From positions 51,413,983 to 51,477,982 of the forward strand of contig JABFTP020000021.1 in the NCBI GenBank assembly GCA_013387265.2: 64,000 nt of DNA, given 5' to 3'. This DNA comes from Cryptolaemus montrouzieri (Eukaryota > Arthropoda > Insecta > Coleoptera > Coccinellidae). Position numbers and translations under genes: made by a program. The notes beneath the pieces are model-generated. The model had not been told where the DNA came from. It saw only the letters and a list, made by a program, of their open reading frames with translations, and searched no databases. Of the stretch, positions 39,878-53,160 are shown one piece after another; position 1 is the first letter of the stretch, and every line of letters starts with the position of its first letter.

Positions 39878-42767
39878 ATGACTTCGCTAGGAAGTAAATA
39901 TCGTTGCAAATTTCCCACATGCCCCAACAAGTACGTCTTCCGAGCTGAAAATATCAGGTTCCATGTTTTCCCTCAACAAGATCCATCAACTTGTTTGAAG
40001 TGGAAAGAGTTTTGTTCTATAAGTGAAACTGTCGACACTACTAATTTTTTCTTATGTAGTGATCACTTCAAAGAAGACGACTTTGTTAATGCAAATCAAA
40101 AAAGATTAAACCATGGCGTTATACCATCTCTTTCTATTTCTAATAATGAACCATCTTGTTCTTATAATAAAGAGGGTCAGTCAAAAGTAGGAAGTATTTC
40201 TTCTTGGCCAGGAGCTCTCAACGAGCAATATCATTTTTTTTATCAAATGATCACTCGAATGTTGGTGGTAGATCATCTTTGCCAGAGACTCCCAATGAAC
40301 CATCTTGTTCGATTTCTAACATAGGGCACCCTTCAAACATTGCTAATATGCCATCTCCGAATAAATCTTCTTCGGTTTCTGCAGTTATGGGAGATCACTC
40401 ATATATTGGCAGTTTACCGTCTTTGCCCGAATCTTCAATTGTAACAGCATCTCCTAGTGAAGCATCCTGTTCAATTCTAAGTATTTTGGAAGATCACTCA
40501 AATGTTGAACCAATTCAATAAATAAGTAGTCAAGATGATGAACTGATCAATGACAGCACTGATATTGATAAAATCATCGAGAAGTATCTATGCACTAATA
40601 AAGAACAAAATTCGACTGATAATCTCCTAATGATTTCACTTTTTTACTAGATGATGAAAATGAAATATCAAACGATTTTAGTGGCGATGATCCTTCAACC
40701 ATTTCCTCTGCAAATAGTATTGATCAAAACTCAAACTGGATTGGAACTAAAGGTATTCTTCGTTCAGCTGGTCTGACGAAAAAAACTTTATCTCCATCAG
40801 AAGAAATTATGTATAGAGTTCATAGAACAACACTAAGTAAACTTTTCAAATTAAGGCAAATGTTAAAACACAAACGAGATACAATCAAAATATAAAAACA
40901 GGCGTGTGATGAGAGTAGATTTGATTTTATTCAGGAAAATCTCAATAACGTAACTAAAGAGTTCATCAATTCCCAACTTAGAAATGTAGAAAGGGGTCCC
41001 CGGGGAAAGCGGTGGACTGTTCAAGATAAAACTTTTTCTTTGTCAATGTATATGCGTAGCCCCAGATTGTATCGTTATTTAATGATTTTTTTTCAATTGC
41101 CATCTATAGCAACTCTAAAACAAGTGCTGTCAAAAATTTCATTTGAAACAGGGATCAATAGAACAATAATGGATCAGCTCAAACTTCAAGTTGGAAAAAT
41201 GCATGAACTTGATCGCCACTGTGTTTTTCTTCTTGATGAAATATCTTTATCAAGTGGTCTCCATTATGAACCCCATAAAGGGCACATTTCTGGATATGAA
41301 GATCTTGGCCAGTTGGGTAGAAGTGAAAAAGTAGCAGGCCATGCATTGGTGTTTTTAGTTAGAGGCATTAGAAAGAATTGGAAACAGGCTATTGCGTATT
41401 ATTTCACTTCGAAAACAGTTTCCACTTTATGCCTTAAAAAGCTCGTGATTTTTGTGATTGAACACATGCTGCAGATTGATCTGAAAGTTGTTGCGACTAT
41501 TTGTGATCAAGGGTCTACAAATAGAGCAGCCCTTACGGCATTATCAGAGGAAGGCAACCAAGGTGAAGCTACTTTCTATTTTAGAGTACAGGGTCAGCCT
41601 GTTTGCATAATTTTTGACGTACCTTATTTAATGAAAAACACCCGCAATGCTCTGCTTCGATGCTTCTGTCAGTATAGTGAGAATAAAATGGCTAACTTTG
41701 ATCACATAGAATACGCCTTCAATTTAGACCAACAAAAACGCACTTCTAAGATGCTACCAATGCTTCAGGGAATTTACCATCTGAAGCTGTATACACAGCT
41801 GAATTCGTTCAAAAAGTTGATTCATTATTTGACTCTTTGAATGGGTACAGCTTCTCTGTACCTGAAGGTAAACCTCTGAAGGGTGTTTTAAAACGAGACT
41901 CACCTCATATTGAATATTGGTCCAAGATGTTGTTGGAACTTCGAGATTGGAAACTGATTGACAAGAGAAATAAGAAAGATGTCACAAATCAATTCCACTT
42001 CATTAAGGGCTGGCAGATAACTATTAGATCCATTATATATCTTTGGCATCGGTTGGAGAAGGTAGGGTTCAAGTATTTTTCATTACGGTCCTTCAACCAG
42101 GATCCTTTAGAAAATTTATTTTGTATTATTAGACAACATGGTGTAGGGAACACAAACCCTACTTGCCACCAGTTTTTTGCTGCTTCAAAAACTTCTATTA
42201 TAAATGTCTTAACATCGCCCATAATTAATGGAAATAGTCTGCAAGAAAGAAGACAAATCATTCAAATTCTCACAGTCATCTCTTTTACAATTTCCATTAA
42301 TTATGGGCGATGTTAAGCCATTTATAACAGAAGTTAACTCACAGAACATAATCACTGATTCTGAGGATTCAGAACCTTCTGTTCCTGAAGAATATAATGA
42401 GATCTTTGGAAATCTACCAACTCCTATAACTGACAATTACGCTAACTATGATGTGGCAGGATACCTTTTGTGAAAAATTACAGTCCCAAAATGTCAAGTA
42501 TGTGATGAAGAACTTTTTTGCGAAATGCCCCAACAACAACACACCTTTATTACATTCAAGGAATTTTGTGATAATAAGTCTAAGTTAACGTATCCTTCAG
42601 TAAAAGTTTCTCAATTCTTAAAAGACATTCACAATAAACTTTACTTTTTCCTGAATAGTCAGGGGCATCAGGAAAATCTTGCTTTCAGATTCAAAGATAT
42701 TTACAAGTCTCATTTTTCTCAATTCGATTTTTGTCAATTACATTCGGTGAAAGATGAAATTTTTTAA
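39878..42767 (+). pseudogene. P-element/THAP9-like transposase
   Basis: ATG 39878 opens an N-terminal THAP zinc finger: YRCKFPTCPNKYVFRAENIR, FHVFPQQDP, WKEFC, FFLCSDHFKEDDF. A low-complexity serine-rich linker (to ~40520) follows after a frame slip near 40250. Then come a leucine-rich segment (LSPSEEIMYRVHRTTLSKLF) and KRWTVQDKTFSLSMYMRSPR. The catalytic RNase H-like core (41040-41840) has FLLDEISLSSGLHYEPHKG, VVATICDQGSTNRAAL and IIFDVPYLMKNTRNALL. The insertion and C-terminal domains follow (HFIKGWQITIRSIIYLWHRL, QDPLENLFCIIRQHGVGNTN; end 42525-42767). There are four or more frame breaks, and a small inversion at 42236-42289. The protein would excise and insert the element using GTP as cofactor in the P family. 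Inactive. Confidence 0.88.
42209..42316. repeat. 27-bp perfect inverted repeat with inverted spacer in the P transposase
   Basis: Arms 42209-42235 and 42290-42316 are exact reverse complements (ACATCGCCCATAATTAATGG in the left arm). The 54-bp spacer reads like the family sequence only on the minus strand (GNCKRDDCENLNDLSSFLQ). Confidence 0.95.
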
Positions 42768-44490
42768 AGGGCTACTCATCTTCTTATTTTAAATTCATTA
42801 AGGATAAAAAGAAGGAAACTGTTACTTCTGGGACTGATAGCAAATCCAAAATTCACAAGCAAGTAGGACAGCAATCTTTGATGGGTTCAATTATAGGTGT
42901 TTACTGTAATTTTAAAGAGCGGGTTATCCTCACCCTACTATGTGCGTGTTATTTATTTACCATCGATCTTATACAGTCGGTGGTACTATACATGTTGTTT
43001 TTTCTGGGCTTTTATACCCTTGTATAATTTACAAATATGTTTTCTAGTCTGTGATATTATTTATTTTCTACATGCATATTTTACACTAATGGGGAAAGAA
43101 ATTGATCTGTGACCAAATAATTGAATTTTTGGGTCCTTTACACCCTACATTCCCTTTTTATCTATAATTCATGTTTATTTTGTGATATACACATTGTTAT
43201 TATTAATTCAATTTTCTGAGTTCTTTTTACTCTGAGTATATATTGTTTTTTCTGTTACAATGGGCTTTTTACACCCTGCTTACACATTAGGTTCTGCGGA
43301 CAGAACCTTATATATTTGGTTTATAATTTTACTATGAACCTATCAATTGAACACATCAGAAATATTAATGCAACCCTAGTTTCCAAGATTAGTAATGAAA
43401 TTACCTATTTTTACCATATTCAACAATTTTGAATGATGTCAAATTCTTTTAAATGAAAACTTCTTGAGACCGTTATTACTGCGTTTTTTTTTATTTTCGA
43501 AAGCAGTATGGGGTAACTGCCATGAAGATGACAGTGAAGGCAGTTTACCCCACTACGGGGGACCACTGGTAGCAATGGAGGACCAATATTATGGCTGACA
43601 AAAATATTTCAGAATTTCTTTTTTATTTTGAATATTAGAATGTACCTGTTTTCTTTGATATGTGATTTATATTTTTGATTTACATGTGTTAAGAATTTAT
43701 TTTATTTTTGGAAATGTTTTCTGTATATATGGTTTAAGAGATTTTTGTTATTTTAAAATAAAAGTGTTATTGTGAAAAATACTTATTAATTCCTCAATTT
43801 TTGAACAGTCTAATTGAGGCAGAAATGATCTGCATCGATTAGACTAGTTCATATACCCCATTTCAGTCAAGTTAAATTCGATCATGGAAAATCTAGAATT
43901 CAAAAACGGCGCCTTTCGGTTTAGTTTTCCATAATGGCACGTATAGCGCTAGTTTCTATGCAGAGACGGCCATATTATTTCCTTTGTCGGAGCACTGAGT
44001 TTATATTTCTCATTAGGGTCTGTTCTGTGCAGTCGACCTGAAGACTGCGTGGCGTACGTGTATGTTTTTTGTGTAGTGGCCCTGTATGCGCCGTTCCAGC
44101 CACCATGAGTCGTCAAAAACATACTTGACATTTGTCACAAATGTATTAACTAATTGTTTTTTCTAAAAAGTTTCTTTCTTTTGTTGATTTTATTACTTAA
44201 TTTCAATATTTTTTTAATTCTGTTTTACTAGTTCATAAGATTTAAGCATTTAAAAAAATTTTAAAATGTTCAAATGAGTAAAAGTCTGATCTCATTTGAA
44301 AGACTGTCAGGGATTAAAATGTGATTTTGGTAAATAAAAACTCATAAATATGTTAACAGATGATTATTGTAATAAATAAGTAGAACACATATAAATATTT
44401 TATTCCATAAACCTTTAGAAGTCTCCCTTTTATACGGCTTAGTCGAAACGATGAAAGTTAGTAATAAGCGTTTTAAAGTAAGGTTAGTGA
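42768..44490. other. non-coding tail of the P-like insertion and unassigned DNA
   Basis: No credible gene. AT-rich, with a 13-14 bp imperfect hairpin at 43510-43553 and GGGGGACCACTGG just after it. AATAAA signals occur, for example AAAATAAAAGTG near 43755. The GC-richer stretch 43880-44110 looks like promoter or 5' UTR of an unknown element, but I cannot name it. Confidence 0.4.
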
Positions 44491-44492
44491 TC

Positions 44493-44549
44493 TAGCCAGC
44501 TAGACAATAATATCTCTTCAATACTTAATATGAAATTAGGCTAGTAAGT
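44493..44549 (+). pseudogene. Penelope-like element 3' tail (PLE-D), part 2
   Basis: Continues the tail of 39020-39172 (AGCCAGCTAGACAATAATAT, ATGAAATTAGGCTAGTA), equivalent to 12110-12160. Confidence 0.75.
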
Positions 44550-44563
44550 AAGTAAGTTTGTTT

Positions 44564-44856
44564 GTTTCATCTTTTGAAGATGTGCTCGGGAACTTAGCCC
44601 ATTTACACAGTGGACCTACAGCTTATAGGGGAATCCGAACCACTCTCCTAGACCGTGCAATGATAACTGCCACCACAAGGATTACAAGTTATCTGGTCTT
44701 CGGAAATTTATGCCTCCTTTAGGCGACTCTTTCCAAGTATCACTTTTTTTTTCAAAGACAACATCCATAACTTTAACCCGGATTCGAACCAGGCACCTTG
44801 GCTAAGTATATTCCTACATACTTGCTCACTAACCGTGCTGCTACCGAGGCGGATAT
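44564..44856 (-). mobile_element. tRNA-derived SINE
   Basis: The minus strand starts CCTCGGTAGCAGCACGG. It has an A-box-like GGTTAGTGAGCAAG (44834-44821) and a perfect B box GGTTCGAATCC (44790-44780), the internal RNA polymerase III promoter. About 200 bp of non-tRNA body follows. It is flanked by AAGTAAGTTTGTTT (44550-44563) and AAGTAAGTTCGTTT (44857-44870), a 14-bp target duplication with one change. It is inserted in the PLE terminal repeat. It is not a functional tRNA: there is no acceptor pairing. It must have moved with LINE enzymes. Confidence 0.82.
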
Positions 44857-45020
44857 AAGTAAGTTCGTTTCCTGTAGTTGACCACTTGAAAATAACTTGA
44901 CGGTCAAAACCGGTCGTGTTTGTGAAAATAAAACTGTGGAAAGTAAAAAATATATTTTATTTCATCTTCGTTGAAAATGAATTTCCATAAAATAAATAAA
45001 GCATCAATATTACTCATTAG
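44857..45020 (+). repeat. PLE terminal repeat (PLE-D)
   Basis: Contains TTGACGGTCAAAACCGGTCG and GAATTTCCATAAAATAAATA as in 12656-12830, then diverges after AATATTACTCATTAG. Confidence 0.75.
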
Positions 45021-45229
45021 ATAATCGAAAGCTAATCTTTAGGTACTTCTACATATTCGAGAAATAATTTTTTCATTAGGTACCAATTAAAATTACCAAT
45101 ATTATTTATTGAAACAAACACAATATTATTAATTAAAACATAATAAATCGACTTTTAGCAAAAATTTCGTTTAAATTTTATGGAAATGAAACCTACACCA
45201 CTTCTCAACAGAGTATTCAAAAATTTGAA

Positions 45230-45393
45230 ATTTATGTAAATATATAACTGGAGTAGGTGGTATTGAAGAGTGAAATGAAATAAATGTCAATGCTATAGTC
45301 ATTAAAAAAAAAGTGTCATGAAACAAGATTTACACCTTTTTTACCGGAATTTTTTATTGGCACAATCATCTATTACATCGACATAATCTATGG
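45230..45393 (-). pseudogene. ZMYM1-type hAT remnant (copy 3), 3' part
   Basis: Aligns with 26215-26350 (GGTGGTATTGAAGAGTGAAA, CACAATCATCTATTACATCG). It is interrupted at 45394 by another hAT element and a TA tract; the continuation GGTAATTCTTTAATTGTTTC is at 47753. Confidence 0.7.
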
Positions 45394-47739
<2,346 letters not shown>

Positions 47740-47744
47740 ATATA

Positions 47745-47900
47745 ATCAAGACCGGTAATTCTTTAATTGTTTCGAACAAGAAAAACCCCTTTTTCCAGAA
47801 CAATTTGTGGCAAACGTGCGGAGTTGAATTATTGTTTCAAGACGTAATTTATCACATGGCTTTCTGTTATTATATTTACAATTTCTCACCTTGGATATCC
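47745..47900 (-). pseudogene. ZMYM1-type hAT remnant (copy 3), continued
   Basis: Matches 26428-26500 (GGTAATTCTTTAATTGTTTC, then AACCCCTTTTTCCAGAA), the dimerisation-domain region of copy 2 on the minus strand. Confidence 0.65.
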
Positions 47901-48690
47901 CCTGAATAGCCGCATAATTTGGACCATTATTATCACTATCGAATGAGGAGTTTTCGTTCACATTTTATTGATTTCTATTTTGTCACTACTAATTAAAGGC
48001 TTTCGGATTTTCCCTTCACTTATGCTTTCAAACATTACTTGCATATTCGCATGTTCTAGTAGAACAGGAATAATTAATTAATTTCAACTTGATGGTCCTA
48101 GGCGTTCTCGAAAAAATGTGAAAGAAGTTCATTATCACAATTTTTTTGTAATGTAAATAAAAATCTACATTTTTCCTATTTTTCCAACTTGGAATATATG
48201 ACATTACTTCCTGCAAAATTTCATGATTCAAATTAAACGGGAAATATAGTTTGTGATTCCCTTTCTTGCCTTCAAATATGCTGGAGAATGTGACAAGAGG
48301 AGCCGTATTTTCCGATTGCGTTCACAAAGTTTGATATTTTTACCACTCCAGAAGATTGACGACTCAAATAATCTGTCTCAATATCAACTATCTACCTACT
48401 CTTGTTCTTGAGAGATGTATCTTGACAGATAGACGAACAAAAAAGTGATCCCATGAGGGTTCCCTTTGTGGTATCTAAAAACGGAACCCTTATAGGATCA
48501 CTTTATTGTCCGTTTCACAATCTCTTCTCAGAAACACATAAAAGATGTAGAGTTAAAATTGAATTCTAATATTCAAGTCTAAAAATACGGTCGTTCATGT
48601 TGCATATTCCCGTTAGGTAACAAATCCGAAAACTGTAAATTTATAATTACATATAGACATTTTTTTTTGCAATAATAAACTTATTCGCAT
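47901..48690. other. no recognisable feature
   Basis: Unassigned AT-rich DNA. GTTCCGTTTTTAGATACC-like sequence (complement of 48470-48490) near 48440-48500 partly mirrors itself (GATCCCATGAGGGTTCC...GGAACCCTTATAGGATC, about 48450-48502), a hairpin-forming stretch. I cannot tie it to a family. Confidence 0.4.
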
Positions 48691-48699
48691 TTTCCCAGG

Positions 48700-48836
48700 A
48701 ACGCGTAAAGTTATCAGATTGAGATTGATGCCAAATACTTAGGTTGAAGACGACTTTGATTCAATAGCAATATTGAATCTTTTATAGTTGAATATCCTCC
48801 ACTGAAGAAGCTGGCTCACCCATCTACTCATCTCTA
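48700..48836 (-). repeat. repeat X fragment, copy b, left of pogo insertion
   Basis: TTGAATATCCTCCACTGAAG and AAGCTGGCTCACCCATCTAC correspond to the repeat X 3' part at 14460-14500 and 27505-27555. It is interrupted at TA 48835 by the pogo-like element and resumes at 52244. Confidence 0.55.
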
Positions 48837-49330
48837 GGGGGAGGGGGGGCACATTGATTCACGGGGCACATTGGTACAGTATCTATATCTCAAAACCGAT
48901 AAACGCTACACAGTCCGGCACATCACTAGAATGCTCAAGGACATTCACAAGAATGACAGTTGTGACGTCGCTCGCCGCCAGTTTGCCGTTGGGCCTCAAC
49001 GGTCACTAACGTGTTGGAAGTGGCGTGCGCGGCTGCCTACAAAAAAAATACGTGAAATGTAATTGTGTCTCAGGAGGGCACTCTTAGTTGTTTTTGTTAT
49101 TATTTGATACTAAAGGTAAGTAAATATAGTTATTATTGTATTTTAAAATGTTTTTATTGCAAGATTATTATATATTTGATAAAATTAATTGTTTGTGGAA
49201 AAAGTCCTTTGGGGCACTTTGATACGGTAATGTGCGGGTACAATGATACGTATCAATCTGCCCTCTAGTGTATTATAGTGCCCCGTCAAAAATAATAGTT
49301 TATTTCATTGTTTTTTTCTTTTTTCAGAAA

Positions 49331-51491
49331 ATGGTGCGCACTTACAAACCCAAAACTGATAGAAAAATATCAATGAAGAAAGCATTGAAGATGCAATACG
49401 TGAAGTATTGTCAAAAACTTTATCTATACGCAAAGCAGCCGACAAATATGGCATCAAAACTGCAACCCTACAACATCGCATCGAAAAGGCCCGAAAATCA
49501 TTTGAAGCTACCAGACCATTATCTACAATTGAAGCATCCTCTTCATTACAAGCAGAATCTTCTTTATCACAAGCAGGTCCATCTTCATCACAAATAGCAC
49601 CATCTATGGAGATGGCACAAATAGCATCATCTTCAGCACACACTACTACTGCAGCTTTATCACCACACACTGCTACAGCTACTTCGTCAAACATATATGG
49701 TTCCAAGTATAGCGTTGCACAAGTTTTTTCAACCGAACAAGAAAAGGCATTGACTCAATATTTATTGAATTGCAGTAAAATGCACTACGGCCTTTCATTG
49801 AAACAGCTTTTGACTTTGGCATACGAGTACGCAGAATCCTCAGGGTGTAATTATCCAAAATCCTGGAAAGAAAACAAATGCGGTGGAAAAGATTGGGCAG
49901 CTGGCTTCAGGAAGAGAAACCCAGAATTGAGTCTACGAAAACCAGAAAACACAAGCGCAGCAAGAAGCTTTGCCTTCAATAAATCTGCTGTAGCTCAATT
50001 TCATGATAATTACGAACGCATAATGAGACAATACAATTTTACACCTGATCGAATAATAAACTTAGACGAAACAGGCATAAGCACAGTCCTTTCTACTCCT
50101 AAAGTTATTGCTGGAAGAAAACAAAGACAAGTGGGACAAATAGTTTCTGCAGAACGCGGACAGTTAGTTACTTTCTGTGGTATTATTACTGCAACTGGTT
50201 CTTCCCTTCCTCCAGTATATGTCTTTCCAAGAGTTCACTATAAAGATCACTTCCTAAATGGTGCTCCTGATGGAAGTCTAGGGTTGGCAAACAGAAGCGG
50301 CTGGATGACTTCAGAATTGTTTATAAGAGTTTTGAAACACATTCAACGCCTTACTTCGAGCAATAAGGATAACCCAATCCTAATCATTTGTGATAACCAC
50401 GAATCTCACATTTCAATAGAAGCTGTTAACTACTGTCGTGACAACGGTATTGTTTATTTGAGTCTTCCCCCACACACGTCGCACAAATTGCAACCGCTTG
50501 ATGTCAGTGTGTTCGGACCCTTCAAAGGCAAATTGAAGATAGCTTTCAACGACTGGCACATTCAAAATGTTGGAAAAACTTTGACCATATACAACATTGC
50601 TGAACTGTCCAAATTAGCATATTTGGAATCATTTACACCAAAGAATATCATAGGTGGTTTTCCAAACCTGGAATATGGCCAATTAATAAACTGGTATTTG
50701 GCGACGACGACTTTGCACCGATAGACATTTTCAGCACAGGTTATCACGATTTGACAGATGAGAACACTCACAACACACAAGATTTACATTTTGTAGACTC
50801 AGAAGCAAGTCAAAATAATGAGGTTGTTGATAGAGAACAAAATAAAACTCCTACTTTGGATGCCGACCCAGTTTCAGTGTCTGATGCTGACGATCCTTTA
50901 CATGTTTCTTCATCAAAGGCTATTCTTACTCCTGAAGTAGTTAGACCTTATCCAAAAAGGCGATTACTGACAGTGTCTTAAAAAGAAAAGGAAGAAAAAG
51001 GGACGATCAAGAATATACACTGAAACACCAGAAAAAATAGATTAGAAAGCTTACGTAATGAAAAGAACAGGAAAAGTGAATTACAAAAAGCAAAACAGCA
51101 TGCAAAAGAATTGAAAACAGCGAAAAATCTGTTGGGATTAACTGAGCCAAAAAAGAAAACGAGAGTGACTTCTTTGCCTTCAGAAATAGATTCCGATTCT
51201 AGTCAAGATGAAGTCGTGATGACGAGTGATAGTGAAGACATTGAAATGCCGTCGGAATCGGAAGAAGAGGTAATTAATGAAGAACCAGTTAATCCTGAAC
51301 ACATAAATATTGGAGATTTTCTGCTAATTAAATTTGAGAAGAAGAAAACTGTGATTCACTACATAGCCAAAGTTGTATTTAAGTATAGTGTGACAGAATA
51401 TGAAGTATTATATCTCAGAAAAAAGCAGGGTCTTCTAAGTTTATATTTCCAATTGTGGAAGACAAAGCAAGTGTGGATGTTAGAGATGTAG
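49331..51491 (+). pseudogene. pogo-like transposase (HTH_psq, DDE_1) with acidic C-terminal tail
   Basis: The likely start is ATG 49331 (MVRTYKPKTDRK), just after a TTTTTTCAG acceptor-like stretch. One frameshift near 49366 leads to the main frame (to 50724). A psq-type helix-turn-helix (SIRKAADKYGIKTATLQHRI) is followed by a Ser/Ala-rich linker, a CENP-B-like second DNA-binding segment (KSWKENKCGGKDWAAGFRKR) and the DDE core: IINLDETGIS, PILIICDNHESHISIE, LPPHTSHKLQPLDVSVFGPF. All three Asp are present. A second shift near 50665 continues as GIWPINKLVFGDDDFAPIDI. A stop near 50981 and another near 51040 precede a tail rich in Glu/Ser (SDSSQDEVVMTSDSEDIEMP). It catalyses TA-targeted cut-and-paste. 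Few lesions suggest modest age. Confidence 0.9.
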
Positions 51492-52219
51492 TTTTGCAAT
51501 TACCAAAACCAACTTTCTCCAAAGGCACATCTCGAACATCGTCGCTTTATTCATTTTCGGTAGGTTTAACTCGATATAATGTCCAGTAGATTGTTTTGTA
51601 ATTTTAATATGAGAGTTTTATGATTATTTTTGTTAAATTTTTATGTTTGTTTAATTTTTAAGAAAAACATTGTTAATTACGATAGAAGGTTTTAATATTA
51701 TATTTTCATTAACAATATTCAATGTTAAAGTCTGATTACTTAGTAAGTATATAACTGATTATATAATTAAGAAAATAACAGAGAATTTAGTTTTGTTGTA
51801 TGATGACAATATTGTTTTTTGTGATTTTATTCCTTAAGTAACTTAAGAGACTGATTATGGCTAATGTGCACTCTGAATAAAAAGTATTTTGCGATCTCAA
51901 TCAATAAAATTGTTTTATTTCTTAATTTTAAGTAAAAATACAGTTTATATTGGGTTATTAGTCAGTTTAAATTTGCATTTCATATGGATCTAAAATACGT
52001 ATCAAACTGCCCCATCCCCGTGTATCAAAGTGCCCCACTGGTGGGGCAGAATGATACAAAAATGATTTTTTCTTAAAATGAGTTTATCTCTATACGTTGC
52101 CAGTTTTTGCGGTTTTTGCGTAGCCAAAATATAAGCTGACATATCAGCCAATGCACACATCAAAACAAATATTTAAATATAATGGTTTATGGTCCTCAAA
52201 AAAGAGATTGAATTTTTGT
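51492..52219. promoter_or_regulatory. pogo 3' region with subterminal motif cluster
   Basis: Copies of the 15-bp motif lie at 51999-52013 (minus), 52022-52036 (minus) and 52043-52057 (plus). The rest is AT-rich 3' UTR with AATAAA-like signals near 51877 and 51903. They are probably transposase-binding sites (inference). Confidence 0.6.
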
Positions 52220-52245
52220 GTATCAAAGTGCCCCCCCTCCCCCTA

Positions 52246-52428
52246 CTCATCATAATCATCGTCGACCAGAGCCACAATAGTAGTGGTGCAATCCATTCGT
52301 ATGTACTAAATACGAGCATTAGACAAATTTTATTCACGTTGGAGCTCGTCAGTGTTGCATACCCATTCACAACAAGCCAAACTACTAATACTCGTATCAA
52401 TTCGTTGGAAGATGCCAAGCATATGTAT
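52246..52428 (-). repeat. repeat X copy b, middle part
   Basis: Minus-strand GTTGTGAATGGGTATGCAAC and CTGACGAG correspond to the VVNGY/YSILTR part of copy a. Coding is decayed. It ends at GTAT, the target of the solo LTR. Confidence 0.6.
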
Positions 52429-52867
52429 TGTAACGTTTCTTAGTTCTTGAAATTATTTGTGGGTTCAAATCAAACACTTCAACGTTACAAAACTCTAACT
52501 AGTTTATTTACACGTAGACTGAACAATTATAACACTAAACTAAATGACTAATTTATATAACACAATCAATACTTCTTAATTTATCTCTAACACTTTGTCC
52601 ACTTATTCGCGCTCTGTATTCAAACTGAATTTTCTGTGCTTCGAGCTCTCTTCTTATATACAAGTAAGAATTGTTCTAGAACATTTTCATAACTTCGGCT
52701 CTGTTCCAGATCTTCGCTCGAGAACCTTCCGGAAACGGCAACACTGATTTCTTCGTAATACGGCGCGCTGAAACCTTTAAATCTTTCTCGATATCTCCCG
52801 AAAACGCGCCATTCTGCCGGGCAGTGACAGGGTCGGCTTCAGGGACGATTGGATATCGTTACAGTAT
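52425..52867 (-). mobile_element. solo LTR (435 bp) with GTAT target duplication
   Basis: 52429-52863 begins TGTAACG and ends CGTTACA, flanked by GTAT on both sides (52425-52428, 52864-52867). No internal region remains, the usual product of recombination between two LTRs. On the minus strand it has promoter motifs (52653-52735) and a polyadenylation signal AATAAA (52508-52503), so it is oriented minus. Confidence 0.92.
52653..52735 (-). promoter_or_regulatory. heat-shock-element-like motifs and TATA box in the solo LTR
   Basis: Reading minus: TTCCGGAAGGTTCTCGAG (52734-52717) has alternating TTC/GAA units at 5-bp spacing, three perfect and one imperfect. Then ATGTTCTAGAACAATTC (52684-52668) holds another TTC-GAA pair. 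A TATA box TATATAAG follows at 52660-52653. This order is that of heat-shock promoters, where HSF trimers bind nGAAn arrays. Activity is inferred. Confidence 0.65.
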
Positions 52868-53160
52868 ATATGTACAAATAGGTGTGGCAGCCTTCAAGGA
52901 ACTGATACAGAAGACTGGGAAACGAAGACAAAAGGTAGATGTAAATGAAAAGAACGTTTAAAGCCTCACTGTGCCTACTCGATGCTGTGAACAAAATCAA
53001 GTGACACTCCAGTACACAATTGTATACTAATCCAGATGTACATTATATCTCAATATAAGATATTGCTCAAAATTTACCGCTATGTGTGTAAACACATTGA
53101 ATACGACTTTTATTCAGGAAGCAACATAAAATGTGTCAATTTACACCGCGATTGAGTAGA
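52868..53160 (-). repeat. repeat X copy b, upstream part
   Basis: Minus strand near 52960-52870 reads a hydrophobic stretch then SLLYQFLEGCHTYLY, corresponding to the signal-peptide part of copy a. GTAAACACATTGAATACG and TTTTATTCAGGAAGCAA at 53070-53120 match 14410-14440. Confidence 0.5.

Larger units (their letters stand above)
39173..44492 (+). mobile_element. P-element-like (THAP) transposon insertion
   Basis: This block separates two parts of a PLE tail and carries a P/THAP9-type transposase pseudogene (39878-42767). Near the left end GACGACGC (39195-39202) and GCGTCGTC (39233-39240) form a hairpin. A possible 5' exon ends at GATG|GTAAGTAA near 39590. The right part (43500-43560) has TGGGGTAACTGCC mirrored by GGCAGTTTACCCCA. 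I could not match terminal inverted repeats or an 8-bp target duplication, so the true ends may lie inside, and further insertions may be included. Confidence 0.6.
48837..52243 (+). mobile_element. pogo-like DNA transposon, 3.4 kb
   Basis: The terminal inverted repeats are GGGGGAGGGGGGGCACATTG (48837) and, in complement, GGGGGAGGGGGGGCACTTTG (52243), flanked by TA (48835-48836 and 52244-52245). A 15-bp motif GGGGCANNWTGATAC or close variants recurs at both ends and inside. It holds one transposase gene with a long acidic tail (49331-51491). It splits repeat X, whose halves rejoin when it is removed. Confidence 0.92.

Noticed and set aside
44764..44856. Possible tRNA gene on the minus strand
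   Set aside because: A and B boxes are good, but there is no cloverleaf or acceptor stem, and the unit continues into a SINE body with target duplications.
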